Part shown: piece after piece, positions 36,744 through 47,652 of the stretch
Numbering within the stretch: the first letter of the stretch is position 1
Layout of the letters: every line of letters begins with the position of its first letter
Assembly: GCF_001875325.1 (NCBI RefSeq)
Contig: NZ_MDDC01000014.1
Location: 1-64,000 of the forward strand
Length of the DNA: 64,000 nt
From: Neomoorella thermoacetica
Lineage (GTDB): Bacteria > Bacillota > DSM-521 > Neomoorellales > Neomoorellaceae
Reading direction: 5' to 3'
Notes under the pieces: generated by a model
What the model saw: the letters and a program-made list of their open reading frames with translations, nothing else
Database searches by the model: none
Told to the model about the DNA's origin: nothing
Translations under genes and position numbers: made by a program

Positions 36744-37781
36744 ATGACGGCATCACGGGCATTGCGTATCTGGCGCCTGGCCGGGGCCGGCATCTTCCTG
36801 GCCGGGGCCTTGTTTTTTCTCTACCGGGTGCGCCAGGTCCTGACGCCCTTTATCCTGGCAGCCTTACTGGCTTACCTGTTGAAACCGGCTGTGCTGGCCC
36901 TGGAAAAGAGGGGTGTTAAACGTCCCCGGGCCATTTTAATCCTCTACCTCCTTATCCTAGCCCTGTCCCTGCCGGTATTCTTCTTCGTCTTACCGCAACT
37001 GGTGCGCGAATTAAATGAATTCATCGCCCAGCTACCTTCCTTTACGCTGGAAATTGAAGGCCTGGTCCAGGGCTTTTACCAGCGCTACCACCAGGTGGCC
37101 CTGCCCGCGGGCCTGCGCCGGCTGATGGATGAATCGATAATTAACGTCAGCAGTGCCCTCCAGGAGGGTGCCCGCCGCACCGTCCAGGCCCTGATCGACC
37201 TGCTGGCAGGCCTGGCCAGTTTTCTCCTGGCGCCGGTCCTTGCCTATTACCTGCTGCGGGACAGTGAGCAGATCGGCCGTGCCGCCAGCCACCTGCTGCC
37301 CATCCAGGTGAAGGAGGACATCCTGGGACTATGGGCGGAGATCGACCAGGTACTGACCAGCTTTATTCGCGGCCACTTGCTGGTATCTCTCATTGTCGGC
37401 TTCCTCACGGGGGTGGGACTGGCCCTGGCTGGTTCCGAATACGCGGTAATCCTGGGGGTTGTGGTCGGTTTGGCTGACTTAATCCCCTACTTTGGTCCCC
37501 TCATCGGCACCCTGCCCGTATTAGCCCTTTCCCTGCTGGTATCCAAGAAGGCGGCCATCATGGCCCTGGCTGTTATGCTGGTCGTCCAGCAGATTGAGGG
37601 CAGCTTTCTGGCCCCCAGGATCCTGGGGGCCAGCGTCGGCCTGCACCCTTTAATTATCATTTTTGCCCTCCTGGCCGGGGGTGAGCTCTGGGGTGTAGCC
37701 GGCCTCATCCTGGCCGTACCCCTGACGGCCATCGGCTATATTTTAGTGAAGTTCATCTGGGCCCGCCTGGTAAGCAGTTGA
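36744..37781 (+). CDS. AI-2E family transporter (YtvI/PerM-like)
   Basis: A 345-aa membrane protein with about eight hydrophobic segments. An amphipathic middle region (about 95-160) and the signature PYFGPLIGTLPVL and GASVGLHPLIIIFALLAGGELWGVAGLILAVPL are seen. The family includes Na+/H+ antiporters and the AI-2 exporter TqsA; which applies here cannot be told. It commonly sits upstream of alaS in this lineage. Confidence 0.9.
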   Translation: MTASRALRIWRLAGAGIFLAGALFFLYRVRQVLTPFILAALLAYLLKPAVLALEKRGVKRPRAILILYLLILALSLPVFFFVLPQLVRELNEFIAQLPSFTLEIEGLVQGFYQRYHQVALPAGLRRLMDESIINVSSALQEGARRTVQALIDLLAGLASFLLAPVLAYYLLRDSEQIGRAASHLLPIQVKEDILGLWAEIDQVLTSFIRGHLLVSLIVGFLTGVGLALAGSEYAVILGVVVGLADLIPYFGPLIGTLPVLALSLLVSKKAAIMALAVMLVVQQIEGSFLAPRILGASVGLHPLIIIFALLAGGELWGVAGLILAVPLTAIGYILVKFIWARLVSS

Positions 37782-37899
37782 ATTTTTGGGGATGTGGCAG
37801 GAATTTTACCATCAACGTTGAATTTAAATATAAGTTAAAAAGGGGATTTCGAGTAAAGTAAATTTAACTTGACAAACCAGGTGAGGGGGAAAACTACGG

Positions 37900-39105
37900 A
37901 TGAGTGATGCTGTCATTGCCCAGATTAAGTCCGAGGTGGCCAAATATCGGGGAGACATAATCCGGTTCCTGAAGGATATAGTTGCCATCCCCAGCCCCAA
38001 CGGGGATATCAAGGCCGTAGCCGAGCGCATCGGCCAGGAGATGCAGAAGCTGGGTTTCGACGAAGTCTTCCTGGACAGCATGGGCAATATCGTTGGCCGC
38101 GTCGGCAACGGCCCCAGGGTACTCCTGTATGACAGCCATATTGATACTGTGGATATCGCCGATTCCGATCAGTGGCAGTGGGACCCCTACAAGGGCAAGG
38201 AAGAGAATGGCATTTTCTACGGCCTGGGGGCTGGCGATGAGAAGAATTCCACCCCGGGGATGGTTTACGGCCTGAAGATCATCAAGGACCTGGGCCTGGC
38301 CGATGACTTTACCCTTTACTACTTCGGTAATATCGAGGAGATCTGCGACGGGGTGGCGCCCAACTCCCTGGTGGTCACCGATAAGATCAAACCCGACTTT
38401 GTTGTTATCGGTGAGCCTACCAAAATGAACATCTACCGGGGTCACCGCGGCCGGGTGGAGATGAAGGTTACCACCAAAGGCCGGACCTGCCACGCCAGCG
38501 CCCCGGAGCGCGGGGTCAACGCCGTTTACAAAATGGCGGAAATTATCAAGGGCATCAGCCAGATGGGGGACGAGTTTATCGAGGACCCTTTCCTGGGAAA
38601 GGGCTCCATTGCCGTCACTGACATTCACTGCAAGACGCCTTCCATCAATGCCCTGCCCGATGAGTGCTTTATTTACATCGACCGCCGCCTGACCTTCGGC
38701 GAGACCCAGGAGATGGCCGTCGAACAGGTGCGTAAAGTAGCCGAGCCCCACGGCGGCAAGGTCGAGGTGCTGGAGTTTGACGAGCCCAGCTATACCGGCT
38801 TTGTCTTCAAAGTCGACAAATACTTCCCGGCCTGGGCCTTACCTGAGGATCACCTCCTGGTAAAGGCCGGCCTGGAGACCTATCAACGGGTTTTCGGCCA
38901 GCCCACCGGGGTGGGGAAATGGGTCTTCAGTACCAACGGCATTTACTGGATGGGTAAAGCCGGCATTCCCGCCATCGGCTTTGGCCCCGGCGACGAGGTT
39001 TACGCCCACAGCGTCCTCGACCAGGTGCCCATCGAAGACGTCGTCCGCTCCACCGAGTTCTACGCCTTCTTCCCCACGGTTTTAAGGGAGATGCTGGCCA
39101 GATAA
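37900..39105 (+). CDS. ygeY: YgeY-type selenium-metabolism-linked M20 peptidase/hydrolase
   Basis: A 401-aa metallo-hydrolase of the M20 family. Metal ligands are seen in LLYDSHIDTVD and GLGAGDEKNSTPGM, the catalytic Glu in GNIEEICDG, and a further His in YAHSVLDQVP. The sequence matches the YgeY group that co-occurs with selenium-dependent enzymes. The substrate is uncertain (a dipeptide or N-carbamoyl compound has been suggested). selD lies 13 kb downstream. TTGACA at about 37869 may be its -35. Confidence 0.85.
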   Translation: MSDAVIAQIKSEVAKYRGDIIRFLKDIVAIPSPNGDIKAVAERIGQEMQKLGFDEVFLDSMGNIVGRVGNGPRVLLYDSHIDTVDIADSDQWQWDPYKGKEENGIFYGLGAGDEKNSTPGMVYGLKIIKDLGLADDFTLYYFGNIEEICDGVAPNSLVVTDKIKPDFVVIGEPTKMNIYRGHRGRVEMKVTTKGRTCHASAPERGVNAVYKMAEIIKGISQMGDEFIEDPFLGKGSIAVTDIHCKTPSINALPDECFIYIDRRLTFGETQEMAVEQVRKVAEPHGGKVEVLEFDEPSYTGFVFKVDKYFPAWALPEDHLLVKAGLETYQRVFGQPTGVGKWVFSTNGIYWMGKAGIPAIGFGPGDEVYAHSVLDQVPIEDVVRSTEFYAFFPTVLREMLAR

Positions 39106-39116
39106 ACAAAAAGCAT

Positions 39117-39148
39117 GGCCCCTCAATTGCGAGGGGCCTGAGTTTTTT
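39117..39148 (+). terminator. Intrinsic terminator after ygeY
   Basis: GGCCCCTC-AATTGC-GAGGGGCC followed by TGAGTTTTTT. Confidence 0.9.
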
Positions 39149-39343
39149 AACCCTGCGTATTTTAGCCCGCCCCTTATAGACCGTCCCGCCCGACGACAAC
39201 CTGTTTTTGCCCTTGGGAGTGGTACACCGGTGAGTACATTCATCAGCACTATCTTGCCGTTTTTTTTATATAGAGGTTTATTTTAAGGCGAAAGTAGGGA
39301 TTCTTTTACACCCGGCATGCTTCTGGCGAGTTTATTATTATGT

Positions 39344-39356
39344 TAGAATAATTCTA
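39344..39356. promoter_or_regulatory. 13-bp palindrome upstream of the Crp/Fnr gene
   Basis: TAGAATAATTCTA is a perfect palindrome in the 325-bp gap before the regulator gene. It could be an operator or part of a promoter; no family assignment. Confidence 0.35.
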
Positions 39357-39429
39357 CTGGTATGTCAGGGTGGCAACTGCTTTTCCCCGGAAGATTAAGA
39401 TTAAAAGATTAAAAAGGGAGAGGTAAGCA

Positions 39430-40113
39430 GTGAAACGTTGTATTCTTTGTTTACAGGAGCTACCGCTATTTCAAGGATTGGACAGGACCGAATTTACCAG
39501 CGTATGTTTGAGCGCCACGAAAAAACGGCTGGCTAAGAACACTTTTTTATTTCACCAGGGAGACAATGCCGGTACCTTATTTCTGGTGAAAACAGGCAAG
39601 CTAAAGCTGGTGCGGGTTACCGACGGGGGGAAAGAGATAATCCTGGATATTATTGGCCCTGGCGAAGTACTGGGCGAAACAGCCCTGTTCCATGACCAGG
39701 AGTACCTCTTTAGTGCTATAGCCCTGGAAGAAACGGGATTATGCTGCTTCAACAGGCATCAATTTGAGGCTCTGCTTCAGAAAAACCCGGGTCTGGCGGT
39801 AAAAATTATCAGTTATTTGAGTCAAAAGCTTTATAAAACCTTAGAGCACGTCGCCGAAACCTCAGGCACCTCTATCAAGGAAAAACTGCTACGTTTATTA
39901 ATACGCCTGGCGGCCGATTACGGGCGGAAGGTTCCCGACGGAACGCTCATTGAACTGGAAATAACCCAGCAGGAGCTGGCCGATATGGTGGGCGCTTCCC
40001 GGGTGATGACAGTTCAGGTACTGCAACAATTAACAGAAGCAGGCATTATCGATCGCCAGGGTAAACACTATGTATTAAAAAGCGATCCCTGTATTGACAG
40101 GTTCTTTGCTTAG
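39430..40113 (+). CDS. Crp/Fnr-family transcription regulator
   Basis: A 227-aa regulator. A cyclic-nucleotide-binding-like barrel (about 12-125, FHQGDNAGTLFLVKTGKLKL, IIGPGEVLGE) is followed by a dimer helix and an HTH (ITQQELADMVGASRVMTVQV, about 178-197). The N-terminal KRCILC places two cysteines where some FNR-like proteins bind Fe-S, but four ligands are not present, so redox sensing is only possible. GTG start after GGGAGAGG. It probably controls the small FMN-binding gene downstream. Confidence 0.9.
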   Translation: MKRCILCLQELPLFQGLDRTEFTSVCLSATKKRLAKNTFLFHQGDNAGTLFLVKTGKLKLVRVTDGGKEIILDIIGPGEVLGETALFHDQEYLFSAIALEETGLCCFNRHQFEALLQKNPGLAVKIISYLSQKLYKTLEHVAETSGTSIKEKLLRLLIRLAADYGRKVPDGTLIELEITQQELADMVGASRVMTVQVLQQLTEAGIIDRQGKHYVLKSDPCIDRFFA

Positions 40114-40224
40114 CAGTTATCCATGAATATGCAATCGCCCGTTGGTCATGTTAAAAAATTGACAGATCTCTTAACACAGGGGTGGTAGGATAATTGACAA
40201 ATCACCAAAAGGAGGTTTTTTAAA

Positions 40225-40551
40225 ATGAGTTGCAGCAGTTGCGCAGCGGGAATCTTGACGCCGGAAATTAAAGAGGTGATTGCCCAGTCGGCTTTTATAC
40301 CTATGACTACTCTGTCCGCCAACGGTCAACCCCATCTCATAGTCGTAGGCAAAGTTAAGGAGGTGCGGGGAGACGACACCCTGGTTTTCGGGGTTTATAA
40401 AATGGAAAAAACCCGCCAGAATCTGGCTGCAACCGGGGTCATGCAGGTGGCCGTTGTTGCCGGTAAAAAGGGGTACCGTTTAAGCGGTAAAGCGCGGGCC
40501 GAGGGTGATGAGGTACTCCTGACCGTGGAAAGCGTTGACGTCTTACTATAA
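40225..40551 (+). CDS. Pyridoxamine 5'-phosphate oxidase-like (split-barrel flavin) protein
   Basis: A 108-aa split-barrel protein with the N-terminal MSCSSCAAGILTPEIKEVIA and the core FIPMTTLSANGQPHLIVVGK. It probably binds FMN. The family is often under Crp/Fnr control in acetogens and sulfate reducers. It has a perfect AAGGAGG ribosome site. Upstream, TTGACA (40159-40164) is framed by the inverted pair TGTTAA (40149-40154) and TTAACA (40171-40176), a possible operator for the adjacent regulator. Confidence 0.8.
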   Translation: MSCSSCAAGILTPEIKEVIAQSAFIPMTTLSANGQPHLIVVGKVKEVRGDDTLVFGVYKMEKTRQNLAATGVMQVAVVAGKKGYRLSGKARAEGDEVLLTVESVDVLL

Positions 40552-40740
40552 CCGCAGGCGCAGAGGTAATGGCCTGCGAAGCCTGCATTGATAATTTATG
40601 GTAATTCGGCGTCCCTTGCAAGCCCAGGCATAGAGTAAAGTATATAGGAGAACTATTCACCAATTATTTGAAGGGTGATTATTAAGTTATTACAATTTAA
40701 ACTGTAAGTTAAACTCACTCAAAATTAAATGTACCAACGA

Positions 40741-40788
40741 AAAGGGATAGACCTGCGATATTCTGTCGACAGGTCTATCCCTTTTTTA
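40741..40788. terminator. Strong bidirectional terminator
   Basis: AAAGGGATAGACCTG (40741-40755) and CAGGTCTATCCCTTT (40769-40783) form a perfect 15-bp stem with A and T tracts on either side. It serves the convergent flavoprotein and DUF1638 genes. Confidence 0.95.
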
Positions 40789-40825
40789 TTACCTGAAATA
40801 GGTATAGTGCCTGAACTTGAAAAGA

Positions 40826-41398
40826 TTATTTATACTGTATCAGCTTCTGAATTAAATTTGTGATATGATTTAAACCCACCGGGCGAATTTCAATTGGTAC
40901 GCCCGTGTAATCAAAAAACTCAAGTAATTTTTCCTCGTCCACTGTACTTATACCGCTATCCAGGAATAAAATTCTTTCGTACCTGCCAAAATTGAGATGC
41001 GCTTCGGTTTTATCCCATCCCAGGTTTTCCTCGAAAATTTCTTTCCAGTGCTGCAACCAACCCGGGGTCAGGTAAAAAGTCCTGGCTTCCCGGCTGAACT
41101 GTTCTCTTCGCTCCTGGCCAAGTAAAATGCCGATACAGTCGGGTTCCTCTGGCTGGCGGAAATTGTATTTCCGCTGCCAGGTTTTCATCTCAGGGTGACA
41201 TTGGCTGCCATAAATTAGAACAGGATTTTTGCTGCAGCAATCTTCAAGAGCGGGCACGAGCTTCTGCTCTAACTTCCTGTTGTCGACATGGAGTCCGGGA
41301 GTTAAACAGGAAAGATCGGCTTTTAAATGCAGGTCGTTTAAAACCTTTTTGATTTCTCCGGCCAGAACGCTGCAACAGATAAATTTAAGGTCTGCCAT
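40826..41398 (-). CDS. DUF1638 protein
   Basis: A 190-aa protein of the DUF1638 family: FICCSVLAGEIKKVL at the start, IYGSQCHPEMKT in the middle, FYLTPGWLQHWKEIF and ILFLDSG near the end. Conserved Cys and His residues suggest metal binding. In acetogens and methanogens the family often sits near corrinoid methyltransferases, but none is adjacent here. Function unknown. Confidence 0.8.
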   Translation of the reverse strand: MADLKFICCSVLAGEIKKVLNDLHLKADLSCLTPGLHVDNRKLEQKLVPALEDCCSKNPVLIYGSQCHPEMKTWQRKYNFRQPEEPDCIGILLGQERREQFSREARTFYLTPGWLQHWKEIFEENLGWDKTEAHLNFGRYERILFLDSGISTVDEEKLLEFFDYTGVPIEIRPVGLNHITNLIQKLIQYK

Positions 41399-41644
41399 TG
41401 CTGTGCCTCCTCAAGCTTTAATTTTTTAAGATAGCTTGATTATATAGCAGCAAAACACCAGAGTATGTAAAATAATTTACCCGATCCCAATTGAACTGAA
41501 ATGAACTATGCCGGCCGGATGGAAAAGGGTGAGGCCAGATACCAACGGAACCGGCCAATACTGGGACTATCGAAGCAGGTTACCCAACTTCTCCCTGGCA
41601 AAATGCTGCTAAAAGGGTAAAATAGGGGCTGAGGTGATGTTTTT

Positions 41645-42523
41645 ATGGAAAACCTGGAATTACCCTTGTTTGAACGGGCCGATTTTTGGGAGGAGGCCTG
41701 GCGGGAGGAGCACCGTAACTCCCTTTATGGTAGGCGCCGGCCGGGGAGGGACGGCAGCGCCTACTGGAACCGGCGTGCCGGTCACTTTGCCCGCCAGACC
41801 GGCAGCGAGGAGGGCAAACAGCGGGTGGCCGGGATCCTTCACTGGCTGGGCCACCATGGCGGCCTGGAAAAGGATTTGGAGGTCCTGGATATCGGCTGCG
41901 GTACCGGCAATTACGCCCTGCCCCTGGCCCGCCGGGCGCGGCGGGTGGTGGCCCTGGACCCGGCGGCGGAAATGCTGGCCATCTTGAAGGAAAAAGCGGC
42001 TGCCGAAGGAATCAATAATGTGGAACCGATCCAGATGGCCTGGGAGGAGGTGGACCTGGAGAAACAGGGCTGGCGGGGAGCCTTTGACCTGGTCCTGGCC
42101 CTGATGAGCCCGGGGATAAAGGATGCGGCTACCCTGCAGAAAATGATGGCGGCTTCTCGAGGGGCCTGCTTCCTGGCTGGCCATGTGCGCCAGGAGATTA
42201 GCGGCCGCCGGGAACTCTGGCAGGAGTTGATTGGCGGGGAGATGCCTCCCATACCGGCCGACGTCCTTTACATCTTCCATCTCCTCTACGCCTGGGGCTA
42301 CAACCCCTCCCTGGAACTGGAGCATAAGGTGAGTACCAGGGAACTGGAACCGGACCAGGCCATTGAAGAGATGGAGATCTTCTTTTATCCCCACCTGGAA
42401 TTGACCCCGGCCGTACGCCAGGCCATCATCAATCATGTACAGGCTAATACCGTCAACGGCCGTTACCCCTCCCGCCGGGAAATGACGGTAGCTTACCTTT
42501 CCTGGAACGTGAACCTTCATTGA
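41645..42523 (+). CDS. Class I SAM-dependent methyltransferase
   Basis: A 292-aa enzyme with the SAM-binding core LEVLDIGCGTGNYALPLARR (motif I, about 79-98), VVALDPAAEMLAIL (motif II) and FDLVLALMSPGI (motif IV). The substrate is unknown. The start is ATG 41645, after GAGGTGA. The alaS promoter begins at the end of this gene. Confidence 0.85.
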   Translation: MENLELPLFERADFWEEAWREEHRNSLYGRRRPGRDGSAYWNRRAGHFARQTGSEEGKQRVAGILHWLGHHGGLEKDLEVLDIGCGTGNYALPLARRARRVVALDPAAEMLAILKEKAAAEGINNVEPIQMAWEEVDLEKQGWRGAFDLVLALMSPGIKDAATLQKMMAASRGACFLAGHVRQEISGRRELWQELIGGEMPPIPADVLYIFHLLYAWGYNPSLELEHKVSTRELEPDQAIEEMEIFFYPHLELTPAVRQAIINHVQANTVNGRYPSRREMTVAYLSWNVNLH

Positions 42524-42548
42524 CAACCTCCACCGCTTCAGGTATAAT
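42520..42548 (+). promoter_or_regulatory. Consensus sigma-A promoter for alaS
   Basis: TTGACA (42520-42525), 17 bases, TATAAT (42543-42548): a perfect match at both hexamers. The short leader (about 42573-42608) can form an AACCTCG...CGAGGTT hairpin followed by TAGTTTT, which might attenuate. No T-box motif is present. Confidence 0.9.
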
Positions 42549-42624
42549 GTAGAAAAATTCAGCGGGAAAAACCTCGTTCACCGCCCCGAGGCGGGGGCGA
42601 GGTTTAGTTTTGACGAGGAGTTGA

Positions 42625-45276
<2,652 letters not shown>

Positions 45277-45298
45277 AAAGCCGCAAGGGGGGAAAAAG

Positions 45299-45550
45299 AT
45301 GCCAGGGGACATGCAGGAAACCATGATGTTTGAGGTGGAAAAGGAGGAAAAGGTCAGGGTCAGGGACGTTTTAACCGAGGTCCAGGCAGCCCTCACAGAA
45401 AAGGGATATGATCCCATCAACCAGTTAATAGGCTATCTCCTGTCCGGGGACCCGGCGTATATCACCAGCCACAAGGGGGCCCGCAATCTAATCCGCCGGG
45501 TGGAACGAGATGAGATTCTGGCGGAGCTGCTCAAAAGCTACTTAGTCTAA
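45299..45550 (+). CDS. ireB: IreB/ReoM family regulator (UPF0297)
   Basis: An 83-aa protein with the family core [20 protein letters not shown] and [15 protein letters not shown]. In Enterococcus and Listeria it is a substrate of the PASTA kinase, tuning cell-wall synthesis (via MurA turnover). An AAGGGGGG ribosome site is present. The usual alaS-ireB-ruvX neighbourhood is conserved. Confidence 0.95.
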   Translation: MPGDMQETMMFEVEKEEKVRVRDVLTEVQAALTEKGYDPINQLIGYLLSGDPAYITSHKGARNLIRRVERDEILAELLKSYLV

Positions 45551-45566
45551 AAGGAGGCCGGTACCC

Positions 45567-45872
45567 ATGGCTCTATCGGATGTCGACCTGACGGTCAACC
45601 TCTACACAGAAGGAGATAAATTCTTTGACCTTCTGAAAGCTGCCATCAGGGACTGGCAGGGGGGATGGGGGCATGAACGGCAACGAGCCGGTTATGCCCT
45701 GGAACTCTACCGCCGCGGCCTGGAGACCCTGCGCTCCCACCTGGAAGAAGCCCGGGCCAGGGCTGAAGGGGGGTTCTTTACCGAACAGGACCAGCGCATC
45801 CTGAACCAAACCGGGGAAAAACTGGCTTACTGGGAGAAAAAACTGGCCGAGATTAGAAAGCAGGAAGGTTGA
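45567..45872 (+). CDS. Hypothetical 101-aa helical protein
   Basis: The second half (about 40-101) is long, charged and helical, coiled-coil-like (GLETLRSHLEEARARAEGGF; LAYWEKKLAEIRKQEG). No signal peptide, no known domain. It lies between ireB and the aldo/keto reductase, in the same direction with short gaps, so operonic. Its stop directly abuts the next gene's start. Function unknown. Confidence 0.75.
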   Translation: MALSDVDLTVNLYTEGDKFFDLLKAAIRDWQGGWGHERQRAGYALELYRRGLETLRSHLEEARARAEGGFFTEQDQRILNQTGEKLAYWEKKLAEIRKQEG

Positions 45873-46820
45873 TTGCAGTATACTACCCTGGGAACCAGCG
45901 GGATCCGGGTGTCCCGCCTGTGTTTCGGTTCCCTGACCATGGGCCCGCTCCAGGCGGGCCTTAGTATCAAGGAGGGGGCCGGGCTTATCCGTCGTGCCCT
46001 GGAACTGGGAGTAAACTTTATCGACACGGCCCAGTGTTATAACAACTACCCCTACATCCGGGCCGCCCTAAAAGGCTGGTCCGGGGAGGTGGTAGTAGCG
46101 ACCAAATCCTACGACTACACCGCGGAAGGCATGGCCCGCAGCCTGGAAGAGGCCCGGCGGGAAATGGACCGGGAGTTTATCGACATCTTTCTCCTCCACG
46201 AGCAGGAAACGGCCCTTACCCTGGCCGGGCACCGGCCGGCCCTGGATTACCTTCTGGAGGCCAGGGAGCGGGGGCTGGTCCGGGCGGTGGGGATTTCCTC
46301 CCACGCCGTAGAAGCTGTGCGGGTAGCCGCGACTATGCCGGAAATTGATGTCATTCATCCCCTCTACAACCGTGCCGGGTTAGGGATCCTCGACGGGACC
46401 AGGGAAGAGATGCTGGCCGCCATTACCCTGGCCCACACCGGTGGCAAGGGGATCTATGCCATGAAGGCCCTGGGGGGCGGTCACCTGGCCGGAGAGGCCC
46501 GGGCGGCCCTGGAGTTCGTCCTTAAGACGCCCGGGATTGACGCCGTGGCCGTAGGCATGCAGTCTCCAGCCGAGGTGGAGGCCAATGTAGCCTGGTGCAG
46601 CGGGCGGGAACCCGGAGAGGACGTTCTCAGCCGGCTCCAGGCCCGGAAACGATGCCTGCTAATAGAAGAATGGTGCCAGGGGTGCGGCAACTGCGTGCGG
46701 CGCTGCCCCCAGGGGGCCCTGGAGGTTATCGACGGCCGCGCGGTCGTCGACCCGGAGCGCTGCATCCTCTGCGGCTACTGCGCCGGGGCCTGCCGTGATT
46801 TCTGTATTAAGGTGATCTAA
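45873..46820 (+). CDS. Aldo/keto reductase with C-terminal 2x[4Fe-4S] ferredoxin domain
   Basis: A 315-aa protein. The N-terminal AKR barrel has the usual MxYxxLGxSGIxVSRLCFGS start (here from a TTG), catalytic D-Y-K-H residues (DTAQCYNNY; ATKSYDY; LLHE). The C-terminal 55 residues carry two ferredoxin motifs: C-x2-C-x2-C-x3-C in CQGCGNCVRRCP and CILCGYCAGAC. Family members of this AKR-Fd type are common in anaerobes; the substrate is unknown. The stop overlaps the ruvX start (TAATG). Confidence 0.9.
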   Translation: MQYTTLGTSGIRVSRLCFGSLTMGPLQAGLSIKEGAGLIRRALELGVNFIDTAQCYNNYPYIRAALKGWSGEVVVATKSYDYTAEGMARSLEEARREMDREFIDIFLLHEQETALTLAGHRPALDYLLEARERGLVRAVGISSHAVEAVRVAATMPEIDVIHPLYNRAGLGILDGTREEMLAAITLAHTGGKGIYAMKALGGGHLAGEARAALEFVLKTPGIDAVAVGMQSPAEVEANVAWCSGREPGEDVLSRLQARKRCLLIEEWCQGCGNCVRRCPQGALEVIDGRAVVDPERCILCGYCAGACRDFCIKVI

Positions 46821-47242
46821 TGCGGATTATGGGCCTGGACGTGGGCACAAAAACCATCGGGGTGGCCCTGAGCGACCCTTTGGGCTGGACGGCCCAGGGC
46901 CTGACCACCATCCGCCGGCGCAGCCTGGCCGCCGACCTGGCGGCCCTGAAAGAACTGGTACGGCGCTACGGTGTGGAGGAGCTGGTAGTAGGCCTGCCCC
47001 GCAATATGAACGGCAGCCTGGGTCCCCAGGCAGAAGCAGTACGCGCCTTCGCCCGGCGTTTACAGGCCGAGGTAGGGCTGCCGGTACATTTTTTTGATGA
47101 ACGACTAACGACGGTAGCCGCGGGCAGGGTGCTCCTGGAGGCCGACCTCTCCCGCCGGCGCCGGCGGCAGGTCATCGACCAGGTAGCGGCCACTTATATT
47201 TTACAGGGATACCTTGACCGTCTGGGGCAAAATGGGGTATGA
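46820..47242 (+). CDS. ruvX: Holliday junction resolvase-like RuvX/YqgF
   Basis: A 140-aa RNase H-like nuclease fold: MGLDVGTKTIGVALSDPLGW (first Asp), VGLPRNMNGSLGPQAEAVR, FFDERLTTVAAG (Asp/Glu) and DQVAATYILQGYLD (last Asp). Implicated in 16S rRNA 5' processing or recombination. ATG overlaps the previous stop by one base. Confidence 0.95.
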   Translation: MRIMGLDVGTKTIGVALSDPLGWTAQGLTTIRRRSLAADLAALKELVRRYGVEELVVGLPRNMNGSLGPQAEAVRAFARRLQAEVGLPVHFFDERLTTVAAGRVLLEADLSRRRRRQVIDQVAATYILQGYLDRLGQNGV

Positions 47243-47273
47243 TAACCCCATCCTGGAAAAAAGGGGTGAGGTC

Positions 47274-47546
47274 ATGGCCGATCAGGAAAATACCATTATC
47301 CTGACGGATGATGAAGGCCATGAGCACGAGTTTATCGTCGTCGATGTCCTGAACCTTGAGGATGACGAGTATGCCATCCTGCTGCCGGCGGAGAACGCCG
47401 GCGACAATGACGAGGCCATTGTTTTAAAGATTGGCCTGGATGAAGACGGCAACGAAATCCTCTACGAAATCGACGATGAAGAGGAGTGGCGGCGGGTAGC
47501 CCGGGCCTGGGAAGACGCCGTTGCCGAGGAGGATGGGGAAGAGTAA
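47274..47546 (+). CDS. DUF1292 (YrzB-like) acidic protein
   Basis: A 90-aa very acidic protein (IILTDDEGHEHEFIVVDVLN; KIGLDEDGNEILYEIDDEEE). The family is conserved in the alaS-ireB-ruvX-mltG string; its function is unknown. ATG 47274 is chosen, with AAAGGGGTGAGG before it; the frame is open further upstream into ruvX. Confidence 0.9.
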   Translation: MADQENTIILTDDEGHEHEFIVVDVLNLEDDEYAILLPAENAGDNDEAIVLKIGLDEDGNEILYEIDDEEEWRRVARAWEDAVAEEDGEE

Positions 47547-47552
47547 ACAGGG

Positions 47553-47590
47553 GCCCGCCGGAGAACCGGCGGGCTTTACCTTTATTTGTT
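47553..47590 (+). terminator. Intrinsic terminator after the DUF1292 gene
   Basis: GCCCGCCGG-AGAA-CCGGCGGGC followed by TTTACCTTTATTTG. Confidence 0.9.
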
Positions 47591-47652
47591 TTGTATCTCC
47601 GGCTTCCCGGGGGCATATTATACTTTAAAGAGTTTTAGCGGGAAGTGAGCCC

